A stretch of 64,000 nucleotides of DNA from Faecalicatena_A orotica (GCF_040545875.1 NZ_JBEPMR010000009.1), one strand, 5' to 3'; counted from the stretch's first letter, positions 25,843 through 35,082 are shown. Notes: generated from the sequence alone by a model not told the origin. Made by a program: numbers and translations.

Positions 25843-26892
25843 ATGAAGGCATTGCAGTTTTACGGAAAAAATGAATATTCGCTGAATGAGATTCCCATTC
25901 CGCAAATAGGTGATGGGGAGCTGCTGCTGAAAGTGAAGGCAGCGGCGGTGTGCGGCAGCGACTTGCGGATGATACAGAATGGCTATAAGGATGTATCCAG
26001 AGAGAATCCAAGAATTTACGGACATGAGATTGCAGGTACCATTGAAGAAGCCGGAAAGGCAGTAAAAGGGTATCAGCCGGGAATGGATGTGGCAATCGCC
26101 CCGAACATGGGCTGCGGCATCTGCGATGCCTGTGTCTCCGGCAATACACATTTGTGCAGTGAGTACCGGGCTTTCGGAATTAATATGGACGGAGGATTTG
26201 CAGAATATATGGTAATACCGGAGGCGGCGGTGATTCAGGGGAATGTTGCCCGGGTTGAAATCAGTGAAGAAATGACTTTTGCAAAGGCGGCAATATTGGA
26301 ACCACTGTCATGTGTGTATAACGGATTCGAGCAGGCGGCGATTGGTCCATGCGATACCGTGCTGATTATCGGTGCAGGTCCAATTGGCATTATGCACGGT
26401 ATGTTAGCTAAGATGGCAGGTGCGGCAAAGGTCATGATTACAGATTTGAATGAGAACAGAATCAACATCTGCAGGGAATTCGATTCGTTTTTTAAGACCT
26501 ATGCAGGAGATGATCTGAAAGCGTTTGTGATGGAAGAGACTGGTGGGAAAGGGGTATCCGTATGTATTACAGCCTGCCCCTCCCCACAGGCACAGGAACA
26601 GGCATTGGAGCTGCTGGCAATGAACGGAAGAGTGAATTTCTTTGGGGGACTTCCCGCCGGGAAAAGCCAGATTACGGTAGATACGAATCAGATTCATTAC
26701 AAACAGCTCATACTCACCGGAAGCTGCCGGGCCAGCCTTACCCAGTACCGTAAGTGTATGAAACTGGTAGAAGCCGGCGTACTGGATATTAACCAGATTG
26801 TATCTGCCACATACAGGCTGGAGGAGTATGAAACGGCCTTTGAGGCTGCCAGAGAAGGAAGAAATCTGAAGAATATTTTTGTATTTGATTAG
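25843..26892 (+). CDS. Zinc-dependent alcohol/polyol dehydrogenase (MDR superfamily)
   Basis: 349 residues. Catalytic zinc ligands are visible in VCGSD and GHEIAG, and the structural-zinc cysteines in GCGICDACVSGNTHLC. The nucleotide fold has GAGPIGIMHGMLAKMAGA near residue 170. The family includes sorbitol, L-threonine and galactitol-phosphate dehydrogenases; the GLPAGKSQITVDTNQIHYKQL segment is common in polyol dehydrogenases. A frame-open upstream ATG at 25798 overlaps the GH2 gene; I chose 25843 because of the GGAG site. It would oxidise a sugar alcohol or reduce a ketose within the same pathway. Confidence 0.9.
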   Translation: MKALQFYGKNEYSLNEIPIPQIGDGELLLKVKAAAVCGSDLRMIQNGYKDVSRENPRIYGHEIAGTIEEAGKAVKGYQPGMDVAIAPNMGCGICDACVSGNTHLCSEYRAFGINMDGGFAEYMVIPEAAVIQGNVARVEISEEMTFAKAAILEPLSCVYNGFEQAAIGPCDTVLIIGAGPIGIMHGMLAKMAGAAKVMITDLNENRINICREFDSFFKTYAGDDLKAFVMEETGGKGVSVCITACPSPQAQEQALELLAMNGRVNFFGGLPAGKSQITVDTNQIHYKQLILTGSCRASLTQYRKCMKLVEAGVLDINQIVSATYRLEEYETAFEAAREGRNLKNIFVFD

Positions 26893-26905
26893 ATAGGGGG
26901 ACAAT

Positions 26906-28288
26906 ATGGCTTTTCAAAAAGATTTTTTATGGGGAAGTGCTACTTCATCTTATCAGATTGAAGGCGCAGCATATGAAGACGGACGGGGCATGACTGTATG
27001 GGAAGACTTCTGCTCCCGTCCGGGAAAGATAATGGAAGGACATGACGGCGATGTGGCGTGTGACCATTATCACCGTTATCGTGAAGATATCGCGTTGATG
27101 GCTGAAATGGGCATCAAGGCATACCGATTTTCAATAGCATGGTCGAGGATCCTCCCGCAAGGCACCGGGAAAATAAATGAGAAAGGAATGGCTTTCTACA
27201 GTAATCTGGTGGATGAACTGCTTTCCTATGACATTGTACCGCTTGTTACATTATTTCACTGGGATTTGCCATATACGCTGTATCAGAAGGGCGGATGGCA
27301 GAACCCGGAGAGTGTCGGCTGGTTTGCAGAATATGCATCGGCTGTTGCCAAAGGTCTTGGGGACAGGGTGAAACACTTTATCACGTTCAATGAACCGCAG
27401 TGCTTTATCGGTCTGGGACATGTGACGTGTGAACATGCCCCGGGAAACAAGATGTCAAAAAGGGCGGTTCTGGAAATGGCACATAACGTCCTGCTGGCTC
27501 ATGGAACTGCCGTACAGGCAATACGGAGCATAGTACCGGATGCGAAGATTGGCTATGCACCGACTTCAACGGTTCCGGTTCCCGTGAGTGAAAGTAAGGA
27601 AGATATAGAGGCGGCAAGGAATGCATATTTTGGATTTGGTGCAGATGCTGACAATTATGTGTGGAGTACAAGCTGGTGGAGTGACCCGGTTATACTTGGG
27701 CACTATCCTGAGGAAGGACTGCGTCTGTTCGAAGAAAGCCTGCCGCATATCGGACAGGATGACATGAAGACGATCTGCCAGCCGTTGGATTTTTATGGGC
27801 AGAATATCTATCACGGCTATCCGGTCGGCTCAGACGGAAAGGGTGGATGTATCAGGGAAAAGCGCAAAGCAGGGTATCCGCGCACAGCTATCGGCTGGGC
27901 AGTAGTGCCTGAAAGCCTTTACTGGGGACCTAAATTCCTGTATGAACGCTACCACCTCCCGATTATCATTACAGAAAACGGACTGTCATGCCATGATTGG
28001 GTATCGGCAGACCAGAAGGTACATGATCCGGCACGGATTGACTTTATGTACAGGTATCTGTGGGAACTGAACAGGGCATCGCGGGAAGGCGTTGAAGTGG
28101 CGGGGTACTGCGCATGGTCATTTATGGATAATTTTGAGTGGGCAAAAGGATATACCGAGCGGTTTGGGATGGTCTATGTAGATTATCAGACGCAAAAACG
28201 TATTCCTAAGGATTCTGCATACTGGTACAGGGATCTGATCCGTTCCGGCGGTGCACTGCTGGATGGTCAGAAGCCGGAAGGGTTTTAG
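26906..28288 (+). CDS. Glycoside hydrolase family 1 beta-glucosidase
   Basis: 460 residues, the usual GH1 length. The N-terminal signature FLWGSATSSYQIEGA is present, with the acid/base Glu163 (ITFNEPQ) and nucleophile Glu357 (IITENGLS), and FGMVYVDYQTQKRIPKDSAYWY at the end. There is no phospho-sugar signature that I can confirm; the ABC transporter delivers unphosphorylated sugar, so a plain beta-glucosidase or beta-galactosidase is more likely than a 6-phospho enzyme. It is cytoplasmic and lies between the dehydrogenase and the second GH2 gene. Confidence 0.93.
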   Translation: MAFQKDFLWGSATSSYQIEGAAYEDGRGMTVWEDFCSRPGKIMEGHDGDVACDHYHRYREDIALMAEMGIKAYRFSIAWSRILPQGTGKINEKGMAFYSNLVDELLSYDIVPLVTLFHWDLPYTLYQKGGWQNPESVGWFAEYASAVAKGLGDRVKHFITFNEPQCFIGLGHVTCEHAPGNKMSKRAVLEMAHNVLLAHGTAVQAIRSIVPDAKIGYAPTSTVPVPVSESKEDIEAARNAYFGFGADADNYVWSTSWWSDPVILGHYPEEGLRLFEESLPHIGQDDMKTICQPLDFYGQNIYHGYPVGSDGKGGCIREKRKAGYPRTAIGWAVVPESLYWGPKFLYERYHLPIIITENGLSCHDWVSADQKVHDPARIDFMYRYLWELNRASREGVEVAGYCAWSFMDNFEWAKGYTERFGMVYVDYQTQKRIPKDSAYWYRDLIRSGGALLDGQKPEGF

Positions 28289-28304
28289 TTTTTAGGAGGT
28301 TGTT

Positions 28305-30752
28305 ATGTATAAACAAAATTTGAATGAAAACTGGACTTTACAGATACTGGGTGAGTCAGAAAAAATCCCGGCGAGGGTGCCGGGCTCCGTTTACGGTGAC
28401 CTGCTGGAAAATAAAAAAATTCCGGACCCATTCTGGCGGGATAATGAAGATCAGGCGCTGGAACTGATGGAGAACGATTTCATATATGAGACTACATTTG
28501 TACCGGATACAGAGCTTTTGGAATGCGAAAATATCATGCTTCAATGTGAAGGGCTGGATACGATTGCAGAGGTGTATCTAAATGGGGAACTGGCTGGCAG
28601 TGCGGACAACATGCACCGGATATGGAAATTTCCGGTAACTGGGAGAATCAATGCAGATGAGAATCACTTGAGAATCCATTTTCACTCACCAACCAGATTT
28701 ATCAGGGAGAGATTCGCCGAATGTGTGACACTTGGCTCTGAGCACAGCCTGGACGGCTTCCCACAGATCCGTAAGCCACACTGCATGTTCGGATGGGACT
28801 GGGGGCCAAGGCTTCCCGATGCCGGAATCTGGAAGAACATATCCTTGGCAGGATTCGGGCAGTGCCGTCTGGACTCGGTTTATGTGACACAGCAGCATAT
28901 GGAGGATGCGGTGAGGCTGCAGTTCCATGTTGAGACAGAGGCTTCGGATACAGATGTTCAATACAGTGTGTCAATCACTGCACCTGATGGCAGCAGGACT
29001 ACAGTATGGGATTCTCCGGATTCAGTGACAATTGACAATCCACGGCTGTGGTGGCCGAATGGATTTGGGGAACAGAACCTGTATGAGGTGAAGGTGGTCT
29101 TATATACCAGAATAAGTGAGGCAGATCCCCATTATATTGAAGCAGACTGCTGGGAAAAAAGAATTGGGCTTCGTACCATGACTGTAAGCCGGGAAAAGGA
29201 TGAATATGGGGAAAGCTTTGCCCATGAGGTAAATGGTGTCCGCATTTTTGCTATGGGGGCAGATTACATTCCCGAGGATAATCTTTTTGGCAGGATTACA
29301 AGGGAGAGGACCAGAGATTTGCTGCTGCAGTGCAAAAGGGCGAATTTTAACTGCATCCGTGTATGGGGAGGCGGATATTATCCTCATGATTATTTTTATG
29401 ATTTGTGTGACGAACTTGGGTTTATTGTATGGCAGGATCTGATGTTTGCCTGTGCAGTATATGAATTGACAGAAGATTTTGATGCGAATATCCGTGCAGA
29501 GATCAAGGACAATGTGCGCAGGCTGCGCCACCATGCAAGCCTGGGATTATGGTGTGGAAATAATGAGATGGAGATGTTTGTAGATGAGGGCACATGGGTC
29601 AATACTCTGAAACAGAAGGCAGATTATATCAAGATGTATGAATATATCATCCCCCAGGTGTTGAAAAAGGAGGATCCGCAGACCTATTACTGGCCCGCAA
29701 GCCCATCCTCAGGCGGCAGCTTTGACTTTCCGAATGACCCGAATCGGGGGGATGTCCACTATTGGGAGGTATGGCACGGAGATAAGCCATTTTCCGAATA
29801 CAGGAAACATTATTTCCGGTATGCCAGTGAATTTGGATTTCAGTCGTTCCCCTGCAGGAAGACGATAGAATCCTACACGCTCCCTGAGGACCGGAATATT
29901 TTTTCTTATGTAATGGAAAAGCACCAGAGGAATGATGCGGCCAATGGTAAGATTATGAATTATATGTACCAGACATTTCTTTATCCGACGGATTTTGACA
30001 CTCTATTATATGCATCTCAGCTTTTACAGGGGGAGGCAATCAAATATGGGGTGGAGCATTTCAGGAGAAACAGAGGGCGCTGCATGGGGGCAGTGTATTG
30101 GCAGCTGAATGACTGCTGGCCCGTGGCTTCGTGGTCATCAATTGATTATTATGGGCGGTGGAAGGCGCTGCATTATTATGCAAAGCGCTTCTTTTCCCCA
30201 CTTCTCCTGTCCTGTCAGGAGGAAGGCGTCCTGACCCAGAATACAAATGTAAATGCACAGCCGTTCCATTTAGATAAAAGTGTTACTTTTAATGTGTCAA
30301 ATGAGACGATGGAAGGGCATAAGGTACAGATTATCTGGGCAGTAAGGAAAAATACAGGAGAAGTTATCCGTGAAGAAAGGGAGCAGTTATATGTGAGGCC
30401 GCTGAGCAGTATATGGACAAAGAAGATTGAACTGCCCAAGCTTTCCGTGCGGCAGGAATATGTAAGCTTTGACTTGTATGAAGAGGGCAGATGGATATCC
30501 GGGTCCACCGTAATTCTGTCGCTGCCGAAGTTTTTCCATTATGTAGATCCGAAGCTTACGGTGACTGCAGATGGCGGGGATATTCTGGTAAGGACGGAAG
30601 CCTATGCGAAAAGCATTGAGATACAAAATGAAAACGAAGATTTGATTTTGGAAGATAATTATTTTGACATGAACGAAGGGGTACGGAGAATCAGAGTGCT
30701 TCAGGGAGATGTCAAAAAACTGCATGTCAGAAGCGTGTACGACATCAGATAG
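28305..30752 (+). CDS. Glycoside hydrolase family 2, beta-mannosidase
   Basis: 815 residues, cytoplasmic, the last gene of the ten-gene operon. The start NENWTLQILGESEKIPARVPGSVYGDLL and the FGWDWGPRLPDAGIWKNI block are characteristic of beta-mannosidases. The acid/base is Glu421 (LWCGNNEMEMF) and the nucleophile Glu509 (YASEFGFQSFP). Known members remove terminal beta-D-mannose from oligosaccharides. AGGAGG precedes the ATG 16 nt after the GH1 stop. Confidence 0.92.
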   Translation: MYKQNLNENWTLQILGESEKIPARVPGSVYGDLLENKKIPDPFWRDNEDQALELMENDFIYETTFVPDTELLECENIMLQCEGLDTIAEVYLNGELAGSADNMHRIWKFPVTGRINADENHLRIHFHSPTRFIRERFAECVTLGSEHSLDGFPQIRKPHCMFGWDWGPRLPDAGIWKNISLAGFGQCRLDSVYVTQQHMEDAVRLQFHVETEASDTDVQYSVSITAPDGSRTTVWDSPDSVTIDNPRLWWPNGFGEQNLYEVKVVLYTRISEADPHYIEADCWEKRIGLRTMTVSREKDEYGESFAHEVNGVRIFAMGADYIPEDNLFGRITRERTRDLLLQCKRANFNCIRVWGGGYYPHDYFYDLCDELGFIVWQDLMFACAVYELTEDFDANIRAEIKDNVRRLRHHASLGLWCGNNEMEMFVDEGTWVNTLKQKADYIKMYEYIIPQVLKKEDPQTYYWPASPSSGGSFDFPNDPNRGDVHYWEVWHGDKPFSEYRKHYFRYASEFGFQSFPCRKTIESYTLPEDRNIFSYVMEKHQRNDAANGKIMNYMYQTFLYPTDFDTLLYASQLLQGEAIKYGVEHFRRNRGRCMGAVYWQLNDCWPVASWSSIDYYGRWKALHYYAKRFFSPLLLSCQEEGVLTQNTNVNAQPFHLDKSVTFNVSNETMEGHKVQIIWAVRKNTGEVIREEREQLYVRPLSSIWTKKIELPKLSVRQEYVSFDLYEEGRWISGSTVILSLPKFFHYVDPKLTVTADGGDILVRTEAYAKSIEIQNENEDLILEDNYFDMNEGVRRIRVLQGDVKKLHVRSVYDIR

Positions 30753-30814
30753 AACTTAATAAGTGCTGTGTGCCAGTGGCGCACGTTAAGCACGGACTGA
30801 AATGGATGTAAACA

Positions 30815-30846
30815 AAAGACCCCACAGCTCTCGCTGCGAGGTCTTT
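30815..30846. terminator. Hairpin between convergent GH2 and GH172 genes
   Basis: AAAGACC / GGTCTTT is a perfect 7-bp stem with an 18-nt loop that itself holds a small GCTCTCGC hairpin. It lies between two converging stop codons. A second imperfect GTGC/GCAC dyad lies at ~30763-30792. Confidence 0.55.
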
Positions 30847-30850
30847 GACT

Positions 30851-32752
30851 TTATCTCAAAGAGAATATCTGGTAGCCGAATTCATTCCAGGTTATCTTAT
30901 TTGGAAAATCGGGGTCGCATGGCTGCGGGGTTATGGTAACGGTTACGTGGGATTTTCCTTCCAGATACCTGTGGGGGATGATGAATTCATCTTCCAGCCA
31001 ACGCTTATAGGGATTGAAATCAGGGAAATACCAAGGATATTCCTCTATTTCAGCTCCATCTATAAAAACGGAAGCCCTCTGGCGCCCCTGCTTTTGATCG
31101 CTTACTCTTCTGAGGACTAAGCTGGAAGCATTTGGGGGGATCTGGATTTTAAAATGTCTGCTGCATACTGCGTAATGTCCGGTAAATGTAACCGGCAGAT
31201 GGTCATCATCGCCCTCGAAATAGGAAGTAAGTGTGGTAAGCGCCAGAGGTTCTTTGCACTGATAGTCCACGGCTGTCAGTGTATCAGGATCATCAAAGTT
31301 GATATCCAGCAGTTTTCTAAGCAGTATATCATCGCTGCCGTAATAGAATATCATGCCGGAATGCTCCATATATAAGTCATTGCTGCCGCCGGATTCAATG
31401 CCGAACCGAAAGCCTGAATGGAAGGGATACCAGTCACCCATCAGGGAGCGATGCATGGACCAGTCCTTGTGCCCGTGCCCGTCATACCCGCTTGCCGGAT
31501 TATATTCCTGAGGAGTCTCGAACCCCCAGCCATAGCAGGAATAGCTTTCTGAACCATCGCTTTCAATCTGCGGAGTACGGATTCCATCAAAATGGATGCG
31601 CACATCTCCCTCACAATCTGCCCGGGATTCGGGTGTTTCGCCGAAGCCGGTAATAATAGAAGAGACAATGTGGCCACTGCCGGAAACCTCTGCCAGTATA
31701 CTGTCGGCGCCTTCGGTATGCTTTCTTGTATAATAGGGAGTGCTCCGGTAATATAGGAAACCATTTTCGTTATAGTAATCATTCCATTCCATCGTATATG
31801 ATATTTCACAGAAGGGGATGGATACAGGAGTCTTGCCGCTATTTTTTATGAACATGCTGCATTCTTTGGCAAAAGGCATCGGATAGAAATTATAGTAGCC
31901 GCCAAGTGTATCCATGCCGGAGAGGAGATAACGTACACTGTGATATCCAAGCTCGTTCGAGAACAGGCATCCAAAGCTGGCATTCAGATCCGGCAAAGCA
32001 TGGCCATCCCAAAATGCCTGCAGAGAGAGGTCGTGCAGATGAGATGGGTGATAGTCTTCGGTAAGAAAACGAATACCTGTGATCGCTGCTGCTGTATTGA
32101 GGGAACATATCCGGTAAGACTTCCCAGGCTGTAAAATGAACGAATGATGTCTTTGATATTTTGGATGCTCCAAAGTATGGACATTACTTCCTGCCTGTTT
32201 CCAAAGTGAGATTAGCTTCCCGATATAAGGACTTTCATCCGGGGTAAAGGTTTCGATATCATCAGCGTTTTCATATGCATGGTATACAACATGCCCCCAT
32301 CCGCCTTCGTTTTTGTTACGGTCACAGCCCTCCAGCCGGATTGTGCTGGTTACTTTACAGCTTTTTTTGTAAGGCATGGGTACGAAGCTGCGTACAACGC
32401 GGATTGGACCGCGCCCATTATCATAGGGACCTATGTAGCGGGAGGAAATGGGTTCCTGTAAAGGGTATTTTTCACCAAATTCAGAATGGCGGATTGTAAA
32501 ACGTGGAGTTTCTTCACCATCAAAATAAAAACGGAATTCAGGTTCATCACAGCTTGGATACCGGTGCTGAACAAAATTATAGATGCATCCCGGTCCAAGA
32601 TGCTCGAAAAGAACCCATTCCTGATTGGCATCCTGATATAGGGACCAGTCCCAGTCTGCATTCAGTCCCTGCTTGTCTATGCTGCCTTCATAGTGTGCCC
32701 GGCAGCCCTGTTTTGGTACCGGAAGCGCTTTAAAATCTAACATTGTATTCAT
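30851..32752 (-). CDS. GH172 (DUF2961) family glycoside hydrolase
   Basis: 633 residues without a signal peptide. The N-terminal jelly-roll blocks (HLGPGCIYNFVQHRYPSCDEPEFRFYFDGEE) and ESDGSESYSCYGWGFETPQEYN match the DUF2961 family, now GH172. Characterised members are alpha-D-arabinofuranosidases and a difructose-anhydride-forming alpha-fructofuranosidase. The gene stands alone, leftward, but its promoter carries the same 21-nt element as the ABC transporter 25 kb away, so it belongs functionally to that locus. Known bacterial homologues often act as hexamers built from two jelly rolls; whether this one does is unknown. Start: GGAG before ATG. Confidence 0.8.
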   Translation of the reverse strand: MNTMLDFKALPVPKQGCRAHYEGSIDKQGLNADWDWSLYQDANQEWVLFEHLGPGCIYNFVQHRYPSCDEPEFRFYFDGEETPRFTIRHSEFGEKYPLQEPISSRYIGPYDNGRGPIRVVRSFVPMPYKKSCKVTSTIRLEGCDRNKNEGGWGHVVYHAYENADDIETFTPDESPYIGKLISLWKQAGSNVHTLEHPKYQRHHSFILQPGKSYRICSLNTAAAITGIRFLTEDYHPSHLHDLSLQAFWDGHALPDLNASFGCLFSNELGYHSVRYLLSGMDTLGGYYNFYPMPFAKECSMFIKNSGKTPVSIPFCEISYTMEWNDYYNENGFLYYRSTPYYTRKHTEGADSILAEVSGSGHIVSSIITGFGETPESRADCEGDVRIHFDGIRTPQIESDGSESYSCYGWGFETPQEYNPASGYDGHGHKDWSMHRSLMGDWYPFHSGFRFGIESGGSNDLYMEHSGMIFYYGSDDILLRKLLDINFDDPDTLTAVDYQCKEPLALTTLTSYFEGDDDHLPVTFTGHYAVCSRHFKIQIPPNASSLVLRRVSDQKQGRQRASVFIDGAEIEEYPWYFPDFNPYKRWLEDEFIIPHRYLEGKSHVTVTITPQPCDPDFPNKITWNEFGYQIFSLR

Positions 32753-32817
32753 GAGGTTCTCCTTATTTGCTTGTTGGGTTAATTAGTTACTGTTTATGCT
32801 CTTGAACAGTTACGTTA

Positions 32818-32863
32818 ATTATAAGAAAAACAGGAAAAATCACAATGGAGAAAACTATGATTT
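32818..32863 (-). promoter_or_regulatory. GH172 promoter with the same 21-nt activator element
   Basis: Reading leftward, AAATCATAGTTTTCTCCATT followed by G (32863-32843) is followed by TTGTGA as -35 and, after 16 bp, TATAAT (32823-32818). The element-to -10 distance is 19 bp versus 20 bp in the transporter promoter. Between this and the gene lies a further dyad (GTTACTGTT / AACAGTTAC near 32786-32812). Confidence 0.7.
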
Positions 32864-32890
32864 ATAGGAAAAAAGAAATGAAAAGGAATT

Positions 32891-32960
32891 ACATACACAA
32901 TGTATTTATTACTTGACAAGGCCGGAACCATCTGTTAAGTTAAACATACAAACTGTATGT
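32891..32960. promoter_or_regulatory. TetR operators in the tetR promoter
   Basis: ACATACA-AAC-TGTATGT (32944-32960) is a perfect dyad, and ACATACA-CAA-TGTATTT (32891-32907) a 6/7 copy. They flank a TTGACA -35 at 32913-32918. A third copy lies before the MFS gene at 33738-33754. Confidence 0.65.
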
Positions 32961-32974
32961 AAAGAGGTGATAAT

Positions 32975-33619
32975 ATGCCGAGAAATAAATACCCGGAAGA
33001 GACGGTTCAGAAGATTCTGGAGGTTTCTATGAAGCTGTTTATGGAAAAAGGCTATGAGAATACGACCGTGCTTGATATCGTAGACAATTTGGGAGGGTTG
33101 ACGCGGGGGGCTTTCTACCATCATTTCAAGTCAAAGGAGGAAGTGATTGATGCCCTGACGGATCAGATGTTCCGTGAAAACAATCCATTTGAGAAGGTGA
33201 AACAGCAAAAGGAGCTGAACGGGCTTCAGAAACTGCAGCAGATCATAAAGGACACTACGGTGGAGACGGATTATCGTAAATTGAGCGGGCAGGCCGTATC
33301 TCTGTTGGAGAATCCGAAGTTTTTAGCCGAGTTTATCGAGAGTAACCGGGATGTGCTTGTTCCGGCGTATCAGGAACTGATCGAGGAAGGCATCCGGGAT
33401 GGGTCTGTGAAGTGCAGGCATCCGAAGCAGATTGCTGAATTATTTACTTTTCTGACCAATTTCTGGATGGTGCCGACCATATTTCCTTTCACCAGGGAAG
33501 AGGGGCTTGCAAGGCTGGAGATGGTAAAAGATTTGAGTGCCTTTCTGGGGGTCCCGCTCTTGGATGATGAAACTTTTGCCCGGCTGGAGACAGTTCTTGA
33601 GACTGCAGGGGAAGAGTGA
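32975..33619 (+). CDS. TetR family regulator of the downstream MFS exporter
   Basis: 214 residues. The N-terminal HTH is clear (EETVQKILEVSMKLFMEKGYENTTVLDIVDNLGGLTRGAFYHHFKSKEEV, residues ~7-56). The C-terminal domain is an all-helical ligand-binding part of unknown specificity. The start has GAGGTG upstream. The matching ACATACA-N3-TGTATGT dyads in its own promoter and ahead of the MFS gene suggest autorepression plus repression of efflux, the classic TetR arrangement (inference). Confidence 0.9.
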   Translation: MPRNKYPEETVQKILEVSMKLFMEKGYENTTVLDIVDNLGGLTRGAFYHHFKSKEEVIDALTDQMFRENNPFEKVKQQKELNGLQKLQQIIKDTTVETDYRKLSGQAVSLLENPKFLAEFIESNRDVLVPAYQELIEEGIRDGSVKCRHPKQIAELFTFLTNFWMVPTIFPFTREEGLARLEMVKDLSAFLGVPLLDDETFARLETVLETAGEE

Positions 33620-33737
33620 TAAGGAGTCCTGCGGTCAGGAACCGCATTGCAGCGTAAGAATTATATGCTGCAGTGCGTCCTCCTCGGCATCGTGAATATT
33701 CAAACAAGGCAGGCAATATTTTTTTAACTAAATACAT

Positions 33738-33754
33738 ACATACAACATGTATAA
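33738..33754. promoter_or_regulatory. TetR operator before the MFS gene
   Basis: ACATACA-ACA-TGTATAA has the same arms and 3-bp spacer as the two sites in the tetR promoter, 19 bp before the MFS start codon. Confidence 0.55.
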
Positions 33755-33772
33755 ATAATAGGAGGAAATTTT

Positions 33773-35056
33773 ATGAGTCAAATGAAAACAAATACAGAGG
33801 GAAAATTATTCAGTAGAAATTTTACCCTTCTGGTCTTTGGGCAGGTAAGTTCTCTGTTCGCCAATACGATTCTCAGGTTTGCGTTATCCATGTATATACT
33901 TGATCTGACGGGTTCTGCGTCTATATTTGCAGGGCTTCTGGCAGTCTCCATGATTCCTACGGTGATACTGTCCCCGTTTGGCGGTGTTCTGGCCGACCGG
34001 GCCAACCGGAGAAACATTATGGTGGGACTTGATTTTCTGTCAGGGGTAATCGCTGTGTTTACGATGCTTACGATTCGCGAATCCAATGCTGTTATCATTG
34101 TAGGAACGGCGCTGACTGCATACTCCATACTTGCGGCATTCGAATCCCCGACTGTGCAGGCCGCGGTGCCACAAATGCAGACAGGGGACAACATCATCAA
34201 GGCGAATGCGGTTGTCAACCAGGTGGCGGCACTGGCTGCGCTGATCGCCCCGTTTATCGGGAGCGCATGCTATACTGCTTTCGGTGTAAAAACAGTTCTT
34301 GCTGTCAGTGTCCTTGGATTTTTCCTGACTGCATTTCTGGAAATTTTTATCAGACTCCCGTTTACAAAAGAAACTCTTCATGAGAGCTGGATACGTGTAA
34401 TAAGAAACGATTTCAAAATCAGTTTCAGCTTTATTACAAGAGAAAGGCCCGAGATCATGAAGATCCTCCTTGCAGCATCTGCAATCAGTTTTTTCATCAT
34501 GGGAACGGTAAACGTAGGCATGCCCTTTATGATACGGACGATTCTGGGACTGAATGCGGAATATGCGGGGGCGGCGGAAAGCGTTTGCGGTCTTACAGCT
34601 ATTTTAGGGAGTGTCATTGTAGGAGTCGCCGCAGGACGGCTGAAGGCTGATAAGATGTATCAATACCCTTTGGCAGTGGGGATATGTATGATTCCGATGG
34701 GAATGGGGTTTTTGCTTGATAATGAAAAAATGATTTACCTGATTATTTTACTCTCAATTGCAGTTATGCAGGTACTGGTCAGCATTTTTTCCATTTATTG
34801 CGTATCACTGATTCAGCAGAGGACACCGAATGAGCTTCTGGGAAAGGTGATGGCATATGTTGCAACAGTGACCTTGTGTGCACAGCCGCTTGGGCAGGTT
34901 ATATATGGCGTACTCTTTGATGCATTCAGAAATAATGTGATGTGGATTATGGTCGGATCGGCTGTATGTATCATTCTGCTAAGTGTAGCTGCCAGACCGG
35001 CCTTTTTGGGTATAAAAGATCTGGAACAGGGGGAGGGAAACCTGAATATGGAATAA
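33773..35056 (+). CDS. MFS efflux transporter (macrolide-efflux/EntS-like group)
   Basis: 427 residues, about 12 membrane helices. The opening RNFTLLVFGQVSSLFANTILRFALSMYILDLTGSA and the loop GGVLADRANRRNIMVGLDFLSG are typical of the MFS_3 group that exports drugs or siderophore-like compounds with proton exchange. AGGAGG precedes the ATG. The TetR gene 150 nt upstream and the shared operators suggest inducible export; the substrate is unknown. A REP-like repeat follows 27 nt after the stop. Confidence 0.88.
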   Translation: MSQMKTNTEGKLFSRNFTLLVFGQVSSLFANTILRFALSMYILDLTGSASIFAGLLAVSMIPTVILSPFGGVLADRANRRNIMVGLDFLSGVIAVFTMLTIRESNAVIIVGTALTAYSILAAFESPTVQAAVPQMQTGDNIIKANAVVNQVAALAALIAPFIGSACYTAFGVKTVLAVSVLGFFLTAFLEIFIRLPFTKETLHESWIRVIRNDFKISFSFITRERPEIMKILLAASAISFFIMGTVNVGMPFMIRTILGLNAEYAGAAESVCGLTAILGSVIVGVAAGRLKADKMYQYPLAVGICMIPMGMGFLLDNEKMIYLIILLSIAVMQVLVSIFSIYCVSLIQQRTPNELLGKVMAYVATVTLCAQPLGQVIYGVLFDAFRNNVMWIMVGSAVCIILLSVAARPAFLGIKDLEQGEGNLNME

Positions 35057-35082
35057 TGCGAAGGCATCGGAGTATTCGGTTC

